Below, in pieces: positions 1 to 7,772 of a stretch of 64,000 nucleotides of DNA. The translations under genes were made by a program, and so were the position numbers. How positions within the stretch are numbered: position 1 is the stretch's first letter; every line of letters starts with the position of its first letter. The stretch is from Bog-473 sp963763575 (lineage in GTDB: Bacteria; Actinomycetota; Acidimicrobiia; Acidimicrobiales; RAAP-2). The notes below the pieces were generated by a model, which did not search any database, had not been told where the DNA came from, and saw only the letters and a program-made list of their open reading frames with translations. Location of the stretch: contig CAVXPD010000018.1 of the NCBI GenBank assembly GCA_963763575.1, forward strand, positions 248,001 through 312,000. Reading direction: 5' to 3'.

Positions 1-749
1 CCCACGGCCCAGTGACGCAACACCTGACCCGATTCAGCATCGATCTCGAAGGCGTACTCTTTGGCGAACCCGATGGCCCAGTCCTTCCAGTCGCGCCCTT
101 CCTGGGGCGCCACCCGGAAGGAAACGGGGTAGAAGAAGTCCTCGGTGGGATGGACCGCCAGATGCCAGCAGGTGGCCGGGAGTTCAACCCGTCTGGCCTC
201 GCCGGTGCGGAGGTCGTAGATGCCGACCTCTCTGGCCTCCCCCGTGACCGGGCTGTCCATGCCGCCATAGACGATGTAACGCCCCGACGCCGTGCGCTTC
301 ATGGCGTGGGGGAGCTTCAAAAGGTGGGGGCCGAGGCGCTCGCCTTTCCCCAGGCGGTTCAGATCGAAGCGATAGAAGTAGTCGCCGACCGGCGTAATAA
401 ATTCGGTGTCGTCGAGCCAGACGAGGTGCGTGCTCCCGCGCAGCGTCGTGTCGTTCGTTTCGAACTGAAGGGTCGAGACCCGGTCTACTTCGTCGAGGGT
501 TGCCGCGTCGTAGAACAGAAGATGTTGGCCTGCATTTCCGAGAAACCCGACGGTGCGCCCGGGGTTGACGGTCGTGGCGTGGCCCGCGGCGGCGCCGTCG
601 AAGTACTGCACCTTGTAGGCGTAGGCGTTGTCCGATGGGTCGAAGAGGAAGAGGCAGACGCCTGCCATGCCCTCGAATCCGTTGATACCGTTGCCGTCGA
701 GGGCGAGGTAGAACCGATACGGATACGTCCTCACACCCCTCCTATCCAT
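1..749 (-). CDS. Propeller-like protein of unknown function, C-terminus cut by window edge
   Basis: An open frame of 249 codons runs on the minus strand from an ATG at 749 off the left edge without a stop. The protein has no signal peptide. It is rich in short beta-strand units with Gly-Asn turns, such as GFLGNAGQHLLFYDA and SGRYIVYGGMDSP, and has conserved-looking Trp-His and Pro-His motifs (ATCWHLAV, KLPHAMKR), which suggests a beta-propeller or a similar repeated-sheet enzyme. I do not recognise the family; a distant carotenoid-oxygenase-like or lactonase-like propeller is only a guess. A GTG at 734 lies 3 nt after an AGGAGG and could be the real start. The gene is divergent from the cassette at 879, with about 130 bp between them, so the two may share regulation. 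Confidence 0.6.
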   Translation of the reverse strand, partial: MDRRGVRTYPYRFYLALDGNGINGFEGMAGVCLFLFDPSDNAYAYKVQYFDGAAAGHATTVNPGRTVGFLGNAGQHLLFYDAATLDEVDRVSTLQFETNDTTLRGSTHLVWLDDTEFITPVGDYFYRFDLNRLGKGERLGPHLLKLPHAMKRTASGRYIVYGGMDSPVTGEAREVGIYDLRTGEARRVELPATCWHLAVHPTEDFFYPVSFRVAPQEGRDWKDWAIGFAKEYAFEIDAESGQVLRHWAV

Positions 750-878
750 CGAGGTGGGACGATCCTAGTGGGTGGCCTCTGATCGGCTCAGGGGTCGCTC
801 CCGGCCAGGCGGCGGCGAAACTGTTGACAGTCGGGCGCCTGACGGCGAGGATGAAATTGGTTCGCGGAGGAGGTTGTC

Positions 879-1427
879 GTGCCCAGTGGTGGTAGCAGCA
901 GCTCCGAGACGGTCACCGTCACGTCCACCGACACCGGAACGGTCGACATCGTGGGGTTGGACGACGTCAGCGTGACGTTGGCCGTCCCCGACCCGATCAC
1001 CACGAACTCGACGTATACGACGACGTCGACCTTGCTCGTTCCCGACCCGATCAAGAACGACGTCACCACGAAGAGCGACATCGGGATGAAGTCCGATCTG
1101 ACGTTGGATGTCAAGCCCCTCGAGACGACGATCGACGTCAAGCCTCTGGTCGTGGATCTCTGTTATACGGTCAATGTCGGGCGCCTACCTGAGACCCGGA
1201 TCCGCAACCCGTACCGGCACCACATCGGCCTCACGCTCTTCGGCACCGAGGTGCTCGGCATGACCTTCGAGGGCGAACAGGACACGGTGATCGAGGACCT
1301 GCACCGCCAGCCCATGGTGGTCGAAGGCCATGAGTATTTCGAACACGAACACGAACACGAGCACGAGCATCGAGCGAGCAGACGCAGCGACGACGGAGAC
1401 GGGCTCCACATCCGAGTCGGCCCCTGA
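879..1427 (+). CDS. Unassigned protein with Glu-His repeat, first gene of the 879-3135 cassette
   Basis: This 182-residue protein starts at a GTG preceded by GGAGGAGG with a 5-nt spacer, a near-ideal ribosome binding site. Residues 8-60 are a Thr/Ser/Val-rich strand region. Residues 60-95 contain repeated Asp-Val-Lys-Pro-Leu units (DVKPLETTIDVKPL). Residues 105-140 form the most protein-like block, with NPYRHHIGLTLFGTEVLGM. The C-terminus has alternating Glu and His (about EHEHEHEHEH), a possible metal-binding tail, encoded by a hexanucleotide repeat at 1343-1373. There is no signal peptide or membrane segment, so it is probably cytoplasmic. The family is unknown to me. The last 98 bases overlap the next gene if that gene starts at 1330. 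Confidence 0.7.
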   Translation: MPSGGSSSSETVTVTSTDTGTVDIVGLDDVSVTLAVPDPITTNSTYTTTSTLLVPDPIKNDVTTKSDIGMKSDLTLDVKPLETTIDVKPLVVDLCYTVNVGRLPETRIRNPYRHHIGLTLFGTEVLGMTFEGEQDTVIEDLHRQPMVVEGHEYFEHEHEHEHEHRASRRSDDGDGLHIRVGP

Positions 1428-2316
1428 CGTGGCCGCCGTGCGCGATCGGCTTCCGGACTACGGCGTCCTCGTCGAGACCGGACGGCCACTGACCCTGGCG
1501 GGAGCGCCGGGTCAGATCCGGTACGAACTCGAGTTTCACAACGGCGGTGACCAGCGTGCGATCGTGCGCCGGGCAGCCTTTGTCTGCCCCGAGCTCGAGG
1601 CGGTGACCGGTCGGCCCGCGGGTGTGCTGATGCCGACGGTGGTGTTGCATCCTGGTCATACTCGTCAAGTCCCCATCCGCATCACGGTGCCCGACCACGC
1701 GCCACCTGGACGCTACGAAGGCGAGCTGACCGTCGCGGGCGAGGCGCTCAGCGTCGTGGTGCACGTCGTAGACGAGTACGACCTCGACGTCGCACCGAAA
1801 GAGCTCGTCCTTGAGAACGCTGCGGGCGACCGGACGGTCCGTCAGATTGTGTGTACGAACCGTGGCAACGTCCCCCTGTGGATCGGGGAGATTGGTGCTC
1901 TTGTGCTCGATGACGAACTGACGACCTGCCGGAGCCTGCGTGCCGTCACCGCCGCCTGGCCGGACGAGGGGGGCGAGCACGACGCCGTCGACCGCTTCGT
2001 CGACCTCTACGTCAAAGAAGGGTGGAAGAAGGTCGTCGAACACTCGGGTGTGCTGCGGGTGCACACCGCAGGAGGCCCGCGCGAGATCGCACCGGGCGAG
2101 ACCGAGGTGGTGGACCTCGAGATCACCCTTCCCGACCGCCTCGAACCCCGGACGCGCTATGCGACAGTCGCACCGCTGTACACGACCGATCTGACATTCA
2201 GGATCGTGCCGGTTCGCGGCCGATCAGGCGCCGGGGACGACTCTGTTACTCCGACCACCACCACATCGCGTCGACCTGCGAAGAAAGCACCCCGAAAGCG
2301 GAAGTCGGCCTCCTAA
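1330..2316 (+). CDS. Ig-like double-domain protein with basic tail, second gene of the cassette
   Basis: The 328-codon frame begins at ATG 1330 inside the preceding gene. A GTG at 1429, two bases after that gene's stop, gives a 295-residue alternative that lacks the low-complexity Asn-Thr leader; the sequence does not settle which is used. Two beta-sandwich domains follow, roughly residues 50-160 and 165-295. Both resemble bacterial Ig-like or alpha-galactosidase NEW3-type folds: LEFHNGGDQRAIV, then APPGRYEGELTVAG, then VCTNRGNVPLWIGE. The C-terminus is strongly basic (RRPAKKAPRKRKSAS), which suggests binding to nucleic acid or an acidic surface. There is no signal peptide. The function is unknown; tight spacing with its neighbours argues for one operon. 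Confidence 0.75.
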   Translation: MSISNTNTNTSTSIERADAATTETGSTSESAPDVAAVRDRLPDYGVLVETGRPLTLAGAPGQIRYELEFHNGGDQRAIVRRAAFVCPELEAVTGRPAGVLMPTVVLHPGHTRQVPIRITVPDHAPPGRYEGELTVAGEALSVVVHVVDEYDLDVAPKELVLENAAGDRTVRQIVCTNRGNVPLWIGEIGALVLDDELTTCRSLRAVTAAWPDEGGEHDAVDRFVDLYVKEGWKKVVEHSGVLRVHTAGGPREIAPGETEVVDLEITLPDRLEPRTRYATVAPLYTTDLTFRIVPVRGRSGAGDDSVTPTTTTSRRPAKKAPRKRKSAS

Positions 2317-2328
2317 AGGAGACACACC

Positions 2329-3135
2329 ATGACCATGCCCTACGCTCCGACCGCCTCCTCGTGGGTCGACCTCCTGACCCCGACCCAGTGCCCTTGTTGC
2401 GGGCAGGCGGTCATGCCGACACCGCAGGACTACCTCGACGCGTTCACGACCTCAATGGACGCGTTCACGTCTTCCATGTCGCAGTGGATGGGCGGAGCCG
2501 CGGGCGGGACCACGAGCACACCCGGCGGTGCCGGACTCTGGGGAGTCTCCCAGCCCCGGACGACCCGCCCCGGGACGCCCGGCTACGGCGGGAGGTCGCA
2601 GTCGCCGGCCGGACGGTACGGACCTCGTCATATGCAGAGTCACCGGCATCACGCAGGCTGCGGTTGCGGCTCTAAGCGCGGTTGTGGATGTCCGCAATGC
2701 AAGGCAGATGACTGTCACTGCCAATGCTGCATCGGTAACGATCTAGATCTGGTCGTGTATTCGAGGGTCGGGGAGCGCCGCATCATCCCGATCACGATCA
2801 CCAACGAGCGGCGACGTGAGCGCGAGGTCACCCTGGAGCTGACCTCGTTCACGTCAAAAGGTGGGCGCGAGGTGCCCGTCACCGGAACGATCGTCGGCGA
2901 AACGACGTTTACCCTCGCCCCCTGCGAGGAGCGCGCCGTGGTCATAGAGGTCGACTCCGCTGCGACTCCGAGTCAAGAACGCGGAGATGCGACGGACGTC
3001 GACGACTGTGTCGTTGCCGTGGCAGATCTACGGGTGACGGGCTGCGACATTCGCTGTCCGATTGGAATCGGTGTCGTGCTCCTTCCGCGAGACTGCGACA
3101 CGTTCGACCTCTCGTGCGGCTGCGGGTGTTGCTGA
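2329..3135 (+). CDS. Cys-rich protein with Ig-like domain, third gene of the cassette
   Basis: This 268-residue protein starts at ATG 2329, 12 bases after the preceding stop, behind AAAGGAGA. The N-terminus has CPCCGQ and a repeated helical segment (YLDAFTTSMDAFTSSM). A Gly/Pro/Arg linker follows, then a dense Cys/His block near residues 105-135 (HRHHAGCGCGSKRGCGC, then CPQC and CHCQCC) that could bind several metal ions. The second half (about 140-245) is a beta-sandwich resembling the domains of the upstream protein. It ends in a further cluster, CGCGCC. There is no signal peptide or TM segment, so the cysteines probably act as metal ligands in a reducing compartment. I do not recognise the family. 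It is the last gene of the cassette. Confidence 0.75.
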   Translation: MTMPYAPTASSWVDLLTPTQCPCCGQAVMPTPQDYLDAFTTSMDAFTSSMSQWMGGAAGGTTSTPGGAGLWGVSQPRTTRPGTPGYGGRSQSPAGRYGPRHMQSHRHHAGCGCGSKRGCGCPQCKADDCHCQCCIGNDLDLVVYSRVGERRIIPITITNERRREREVTLELTSFTSKGGREVPVTGTIVGETTFTLAPCEERAVVIEVDSAATPSQERGDATDVDDCVVAVADLRVTGCDIRCPIGIGVVLLPRDCDTFDLSCGCGCC

Positions 3136-3413
3136 CGACACTTCGGTTCTTGTCTTCTCTGTAGACCCGGAGCGCACGGGTTGGATTGAGCGGGCGCTCT
3201 CGACCCGAACGTCACCGGCGGCTATGTGAACGTTCCGGACATGACCTTGTCCGACTGGGGAGCTCGGTACTAGGCGTCCAACGTGCCACGGCTTCAGCAG
3301 GTGAAGAAGGCGCACGACTCCACGACTTCTTCCAATTCCGCCCAGAGCATCCCGCTCCCCTTGCGACGGAACCGTCCGGGAGGACCGGCAAACTCTGAAG
3401 GTACCGTGGCAGC

Positions 3414-3869
3414 GTGATCTCACCTCACATTCGAGATCTTCGAAAGAAGGTCGGACACTCATTGCTGTTGCTCCCTTCGACAGCCGTACTTCCACGAGAT
3501 GACGCCGAACGTCTTCTTCTTGTCCGTCACATCGACACTGGGAAGTGGGCGACCATCGGTGGGGCGATCGAACCGGACGAAACGCCGCGCGACTCCGCCG
3601 TCCGAGAAGCTCTGGAGGAAGCTGGCGTCGACGTTGAGCTCGGTGCCATCCTCGGGGTGGTCGGTGGCTCCGACTATCGGGTGACCTATTCGAATGGTGA
3701 CGAAACGGCATACGTCGTGACGGTCTTTGACGCCACCGTGATCGACGGAACGCCTCGACCGGACGGTGATGAGACCTCCGCGGTGAAGTGGTTCGCGCAC
3801 GAGGAGCTGCCCGTTGGCGAGATGGGTCGGCTGACCAAAAGCATCTTTCGTGACGTCGGGCTCATCTGA
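3414..3869 (+). CDS. Nudix hydrolase
   Basis: A 151-residue protein starting at GTG 3414. The Nudix box is complete at residues 50-72: Gly, five residues, Glu, seven residues, then REALEEAGV. This binds the divalent cations used to hydrolyse nucleoside diphosphates linked to another group. The length and single-domain layout match ADP-ribose or (d)NTP pyrophosphatases of the MutT type, but the substrate cannot be read from the sequence. It is a single gene, convergent with the DUF3151 gene 20 bp downstream. The 280 bp before it holds no supported gene. Confidence 0.9.
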   Translation: MISPHIRDLRKKVGHSLLLLPSTAVLPRDDAERLLLVRHIDTGKWATIGGAIEPDETPRDSAVREALEEAGVDVELGAILGVVGGSDYRVTYSNGDETAYVVTVFDATVIDGTPRPDGDETSAVKWFAHEELPVGEMGRLTKSIFRDVGLI

Positions 3870-3889
3870 GCGATCCGAGCTTGGGAGCC

Positions 3890-4324
3890 TCAGCGCGCGC
3901 CCCACTCGGGGTCGAGCTGGCGGAGGAAGAGCGCGCAGCGCTGCTCCTCGTCGACCTCACCGATGGACGCAGCCGCCGCGCGCAGCGCGTCGAGCGAGCG
4001 GAGGAAGCCGCGGTTGGACTCGTAGCGCCAGCGCACGTAGCCCGAGCCGCGCCAGCCCGCAGCGCGGAGCGCGTCGAGGCCCCGGTGGTACCCGACCCGT
4101 GCGTAGGCGTACTGCTCGATCGGGTCGTCGGCGAGCTCGGCCAGGTCCGCCCAGGCCTGCAGGCAGCGGGGGTCCCGCGCCGCCACCTCGGCCACCGCCT
4201 CGCGACGACGGTCCGCAGGCATGGACCAGGCCTCTTGGAGGTCGGCGGCCAGGTCGGGTGCAAGCGGGTCGAGAACGGTCTCCGGGGCGCCGGAGGTGAA
4301 CTGGACGGAGTGCTCGGAGGTCAT
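3890..4324 (-). CDS. DUF3151 family protein
   Basis: The 144-residue protein matches the actinobacterial DUF3151 family, recognised from the central block YAYARVGYHRGLDALRAAGW and the following SNRGFLRSLDALRAAA. The predicted structure is all helical, and no catalytic motif is visible. The family is largely confined to Actinomycetota and has no known role, so it mainly supports the taxonomic reading. It is divergent from the thioesterase at 4439, with 114 bp between the starts. Confidence 0.88.
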   Translation of the reverse strand: MTSEHSVQFTSGAPETVLDPLAPDLAADLQEAWSMPADRRREAVAEVAARDPRCLQAWADLAELADDPIEQYAYARVGYHRGLDALRAAGWRGSGYVRWRYESNRGFLRSLDALRAAAASIGEVDEEQRCALFLRQLDPEWGAR

Positions 4325-4438
4325 CGATCCATGTTAGGAGCACGTCCCGAGGAACGGTCGGGGCCGGCCCCTCCCCTTCGGCCTTTCGTCACTCGGCGGA
4401 ATGTCCGAGCGCGCGGGCCCGGCGGTACTGTTCCGCCC

Positions 4439-5155
4439 GTGCTGACCTCCGAGCCTGCCCGGCCGAGCTCCTTCGCGCACCATCCAGGCCTGCGCGGACG
4501 CGAAGCCGAGGCGCGGCAGCTTGCCGACGTCCTGCGGCGGCTCATCCGCCTGTCGGTCAGTACGGCGCCGCCTGCGGACGAAACCGCACGGCTGACTGCG
4601 CAGTTGGCCGCCGTGGCGGACGAGTTGGAGAGTCACGCGCCGGAGTCACCGATTCCGCGCTTCATGGCGCCGGACCGCGAGGGGCCGCCCAGGGAGGTGC
4701 CGCTCGGGGGCGCCATGCCCTACGACCTCATCGTCGGTCCCTTCAATCCGCTGGCGTTGCCGGTGGTCTTGGACTTCGAGCCTCCCAAGGCGCTCGGGCG
4801 GGCCGTCTTCGACGTGGGCTACGAAGGGGCGCCCGGGTGCGTGCATGGAGCCATCCTGGCGGCGACGTTCGACATCGTCCTGACCGCGGCCAACGCCATC
4901 GCGGGGTCCACCGGCCCCACGGTTCGCCTCGCCCTCACCTACAAGCGACCGACCCTCACCGACGAAGAGGCGGTGTTCGAGGGCTGGGTCACCGAGGTGA
5001 AGGACCGCCGGATCTTCTCCAAGGGCCGTATCGTGCAGGGCGGGATCGTCACGGTCGAGGCCACCGGCGAGTTCGCCGTCTTCAACAACGACGGCGTGCA
5101 CCGGATGGCGTCGGCGCGTCGGCGCGCCTTCGACGCCGACACCACCGGGGCGTAG
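4439..5155 (+). CDS. Hotdog-fold thioesterase (PaaI-like)
   Basis: The protein is about 238 residues from a GTG at 4439. That start lies just after the promoter-sized gap to the divergent DUF3151 gene; the frame is open further upstream but its codons there look like a shadow. After a helical N-terminal extension of about 90 residues, the second half is a hotdog domain with GCVHGAILAATFDIVL, which resembles the PaaI-type HGG active-site helix, followed by strands ending in EATGEFAVFN. The family hydrolyses acyl-CoA thioesters; the substrate is unknown. It sits 8 bp before a second thioesterase, and the two look co-transcribed. Confidence 0.8.
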   Translation: MLTSEPARPSSFAHHPGLRGREAEARQLADVLRRLIRLSVSTAPPADETARLTAQLAAVADELESHAPESPIPRFMAPDREGPPREVPLGGAMPYDLIVGPFNPLALPVVLDFEPPKALGRAVFDVGYEGAPGCVHGAILAATFDIVLTAANAIAGSTGPTVRLALTYKRPTLTDEEAVFEGWVTEVKDRRIFSKGRIVQGGIVTVEATGEFAVFNNDGVHRMASARRRAFDADTTGA

Positions 5156-5163
5156 CGGCGCCG

Positions 5164-5622
5164 GTGTCCCGGCTGTCGCTGGTGCCCTCCCGCTCTGCGG
5201 CGGACTACCCCTTCGTGCACCGGGTTCGCACGAGGTTCGCGGAGACCGACGCCATGGGCGTGATCCACCATGCGGCGTACCTGCCGTATCTCGAAGAGGC
5301 GCGGGTGGAGTATCTCCGGGCCATCGAGCGCCCGTACCAGTCCGTGCGCTCCGGCGATGGCGAGATGCACGGCGCCGGCCGCGACTTCCCGGTGCTCGAG
5401 GTGGCGGTGCGCTACCGAAAGCCGCTGCAATTCGACGACGAGGTCGACGTCTCCTTGGTCATCGGCGCCGTGACCGGCACCACGTTCCAGATCGGCTACC
5501 TGCTCTCGGTCGGAGCCGAGGCCCACGCCACCGCGGTGACCGTGCACGGCAGCGTCGACACCCGGGGCCGGCCGTCCCGCCTGCCGGGGTGGGTGGGGGA
5601 GCAGTTCGGCACCCGCTCCTAG
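5164..5622 (+). CDS. 4-hydroxybenzoyl-CoA thioesterase-like / YbgC-like protein
   Basis: The protein is about 152 residues from a GTG at 5164, 8 bp after the preceding thioesterase. The hotdog active-site segment is clear: ETDAMGVIHHAAYLPYLEEA, in which the Asp in TDAMG and the following His and Tyr correspond to the 4HBT/YbgC signature. YbgC-type enzymes hydrolyse short acyl-CoAs or acyl-ACP and often work near the membrane. The tandem pairing of two different hotdog subfamilies is unusual but not diagnostic. It converges on the TetR gene 13 bp downstream. Confidence 0.87.
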   Translation: MSRLSLVPSRSAADYPFVHRVRTRFAETDAMGVIHHAAYLPYLEEARVEYLRAIERPYQSVRSGDGEMHGAGRDFPVLEVAVRYRKPLQFDDEVDVSLVIGAVTGTTFQIGYLLSVGAEAHATAVTVHGSVDTRGRPSRLPGWVGEQFGTRS

Positions 5623-5635
5623 CGCTTCGTCGACT

Positions 5636-6220
5636 TCAGAGGGCCGACATCAGCAACGCGAACGACTCGACCATCGTCCGCTTCGCTGCCGCGGGATCGT
5701 CGGCCCGCGCCACCACCATGCCGGCCTGCATGACCGCACCGACGATCAGGTGTGTGAGCGGGTCGACGTCGTCGGGCGCGACGCGCCCGAGCTCAGCCGC
5801 CGCCGCCAACAGGCCCTTGATGCTGCCGAACGCGTAGTTCTCGTCGAGCTCGTGCCAGGCGTCCCAGCCGAGCACCGTCGGCCCGTCGAGCATCACAATG
5901 CGTTGCACCTCGGGGTGGACGCACTGGTCCAAGAACGCGTCGAAGCCGAGGACGAGGATGCGGACCGGGTCGGTCTCGCCGCTCGCTGTCGCGAGCTCGA
6001 GGAGCTTCACAGTGAGCTCGTCCTCGACCGCTTCGAACGCGGCCTGGAACAGGTCGGTCTTGCTCGTGAAGTGGTGGTAGAGGGCGCCCCGGCTCACGTC
6101 CGCCTCGCTCAGGATCTCCTCGGTCGACGTCGCCGCGAATCCCTTTTCGGCGAAGAGGCGGCGGGCCGTCTCGATGAGCCGGCCCCGGGTGGCCAAGGTC
6201 CGTTCTGCCTGCGTGGGCAC
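5636..6220 (-). CDS. TetR-family regulator
   Basis: A 194-residue protein with the TetR helix-turn-helix at about residues 13-58 (STEEILSEADVSRGALYHHF) and a helical ligand-binding domain after it. It is divergent from the alpha/beta hydrolase at 6277, with only 56 bp between starts, and the two almost certainly share one control region. The likely role is ligand-relieved repression of the hydrolase and of itself (inference). The ligand is unknown. Confidence 0.92.
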   Translation of the reverse strand: MPTQAERTLATRGRLIETARRLFAEKGFAATSTEEILSEADVSRGALYHHFTSKTDLFQAAFEAVEDELTVKLLELATASGETDPVRILVLGFDAFLDQCVHPEVQRIVMLDGPTVLGWDAWHELDENYAFGSIKGLLAAAAELGRVAPDDVDPLTHLIVGAVMQAGMVVARADDPAAAKRTMVESFALLMSAL

Positions 6221-6230
6221 GGAGAAATCC

Positions 6231-6276
6231 TAATACCTCTTTACAAACAGACAGTTGGTATGTACGATTACCACCC
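6231..6276 (+). promoter_or_regulatory. Shared promoter region between TetR and hydrolase genes
   Basis: TTTACA at 6240-6245 and TACGAT at 6263-6268 are 17 bp apart and fit a sigma-70-type promoter for the hydrolase. Transcription would begin within a base or two of its ATG at 6277, so the mRNA would be nearly leaderless. ATACC (6233-6237) and GGTAT (6257-6261) form inverted half-sites that bracket the -35 and spacer, a plausible TetR operator. Confidence 0.5.
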
Positions 6277-7179
6277 ATGACCCCCACTACCAAGACAGAA
6301 CCAAAAGCGCCGGCACCAACGCCGACGATCCTTCCTCGGACGACCACGGAGCTGCGCGGCGGCGAGGTCGCGTACGTGGACCACGGCGGAGCGGAAGGCT
6401 CGGTCGCGCTTTTCGTGCACGGCGTCCTCGTCAACGCGGACATCTGGCGCAACGTGATCTGGGAGGTGGCCGACGTCCGCCGCTGCATCGCCCCCGACCT
6501 GCCTGCGCACGGCGCGACGCCCGCGGGTGACGCGGCCGACCTCACCCTCAATGGCCACGCCGCCATGCTCGATGAGCTCTGCACGCACCTCGGAGTCGAC
6601 CAGGTGGACGTCGTCGCCAACGACACCGGCGGCGCCGTGGCGCAGGTGTTCGCGGCGCGCTTCCCCCAGCGCATCCGCACGCTGACGCTGACCAACTGCG
6701 ACGTGCACGACAACTTTCCGCCCGAGTCATTCAAGCCCTTCGTGGCGATGGCGGAGGCCGGCGAGTTCGCCCCGCTCGTGCTGGCCATGGCCGGCGACCT
6801 CGAGGCGGCGCGTTCGGAGGCCGGGTACGGCATGGGCTACGCCAAGGCGGGCGACCTACCTGACGAGCTGCTCGCGAGCTACATGGGAGCCTTCGTCGCC
6901 GACGGTGCGAGGGGACTCGAGCGCTTCCTCACCGAGCCGTCGGCCGACGAGCTGATCGCGGCCGAGCCGTTGCTGGCCCAGCTGCATGCCCCTACCCAGG
7001 TGGCCTGGGGCACCGCCGACGTCTTCTTCGAGCCGTCATGGGCCGAGCGGCTGCGGGACATGATCCCGGGGACCGAGAAGGTTGTGCTCGTGCCCGACGC
7101 CATGCTGTTCTGGCCCGACGAACGGGCGGCCGACCTCGTCGTTCTGCTCCGCGACTTCTGGGAGGCCCACCCCGCCTGA
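6277..7179 (+). CDS. Alpha/beta hydrolase with Asp nucleophile motif
   Basis: A 300-residue alpha/beta-hydrolase. The oxyanion-hole segment is FVHGVLVNADIW near residue 47. The nucleophile elbow is VVANDTGGAVAQ near 112, where Asp occupies the nucleophile position as in haloalkane dehalogenases and epoxide hydrolases. The acid region is WGTADVFF near 245. At the place where the catalytic His is expected, the sequence reads VPDAMLFWPDE, with no His, so classical hydrolysis is doubtful or another His is used. It is probably controlled by the divergent TetR gene. A strong hairpin follows the stop. Confidence 0.88.
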   Translation: MTPTTKTEPKAPAPTPTILPRTTTELRGGEVAYVDHGGAEGSVALFVHGVLVNADIWRNVIWEVADVRRCIAPDLPAHGATPAGDAADLTLNGHAAMLDELCTHLGVDQVDVVANDTGGAVAQVFAARFPQRIRTLTLTNCDVHDNFPPESFKPFVAMAEAGEFAPLVLAMAGDLEAARSEAGYGMGYAKAGDLPDELLASYMGAFVADGARGLERFLTEPSADELIAAEPLLAQLHAPTQVAWGTADVFFEPSWAERLRDMIPGTEKVVLVPDAMLFWPDERAADLVVLLRDFWEAHPA

Positions 7180-7196
7180 GCGCCGATGCCCGCGCC

Positions 7197-7229
7197 CGCC
7201 CCGGTGTGCTCCCCCCGCACACCGGGGCG
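7197..7229 (+). terminator. Hairpin terminator after the hydrolase gene
   Basis: A perfect 13-bp stem, CGCCCCGGTGTGC against GCACACCGGGGCG, has a 7-nt loop at 7210-7216 and starts 18 bp after the stop codon. There is no T-tract, as is common for actinobacterial hairpin terminators. It also argues that the next gene starts downstream, at 7248. Confidence 0.7.
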
Positions 7230-7247
7230 GTGGCGTCCGGCGTAAGG

Positions 7248-7691
7248 GTGGCCGGTGCCGAGCAGGTCGCCTCCCTGCGCAGCGCGCGGGACCTCATCGA
7301 CTTGCGTTTCGCGGAGCCGATCGGCCTCGACCCCTGGCGGCCGAGGCCGGCTTTCTCCAAGTTCCACTTCGCGCGCGCTTTCAAGGACACGTACGGAGAG
7401 ACGCCGGCGAACTACCTCACGAGGCGCGGGGTCGAGCGGGCCAAAGACCTCTTGCGGTCAGCCAACCTGACGGCGACCGAGGTCTGCATGCTGGTCGGGT
7501 TCTCGAGCCTCGGCTCGTTCATCTCCCGCTTCGCCGAGCTCTTCGGGATGTCGCCGAGCACGTTCCGGCAGACGTCGGCGGCGACGCGGCGCGGCCCCCA
7601 CCCATCCCGGGCCGCTTCCTCCTGGAGTGGAGCCGGCGCCGGCCTGCCTGCTCGCGCCGACGACGACGCCGGCGGTGATGCCGGCTCGTGA
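7248..7691 (+). CDS. AraC-family regulator (HTH domain only), compensated frameshift inside
   Basis: The GTG at 7248 follows the hairpin and a short purine stretch; GTG 7230 is an alternative. The roughly 147-residue protein is an AraC double helix-turn-helix: FSKFHFARAFKDTYGETPAN, then CMLVGFSSLGSFISRFAELF. The first helix reads DPWRPRPAF where the family has D-P-L-A-A-E-A-G-F. The expected residues are present in the next frame between about 7334 and 7352, so one base appears lost in the C-run at 7331-7334 and one gained in the T-run at 7352-7354. The C-terminus is a low-complexity Ala/Gly tail. Such single-domain AraC proteins often sit with glyoxalase or hydrolase genes. Confidence 0.8.
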   Translation: MAGAEQVASLRSARDLIDLRFAEPIGLDPWRPRPAFSKFHFARAFKDTYGETPANYLTRRGVERAKDLLRSANLTATEVCMLVGFSSLGSFISRFAELFGMSPSTFRQTSAATRRGPHPSRAASSWSGAGAGLPARADDDAGGDAGS

Positions 7692-7735
7692 GCCTGCCGC
7701 CGCCTGAGGTGCGGTGAGCCCTTCACCCCGAACCC

Positions 7736-7772
7736 TTGACACGGTGGAGGATTCATATAACCATGTGGTTAT
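7736..7772 (+). promoter_or_regulatory. ArsR promoter with palindromic operator
   Basis: TTGACA at 7736-7741 is followed by an AT-rich -10 zone at about 7756-7764. A perfect inverted repeat, ATAACC (7757-7762) and GGTTAT (7767-7772) around ATGT, covers that zone and the first bases of the ArsR start codon. Binding there would block both RNA polymerase and translation start, as expected for autorepression. Confidence 0.6.

Noticed and set aside
12..782. Long plus-strand frame at the left edge
   Set aside because: It mirrors the minus-strand gene ending at the left edge; its composition is that of an antisense shadow, and the minus-strand translation has the better protein-like pattern.
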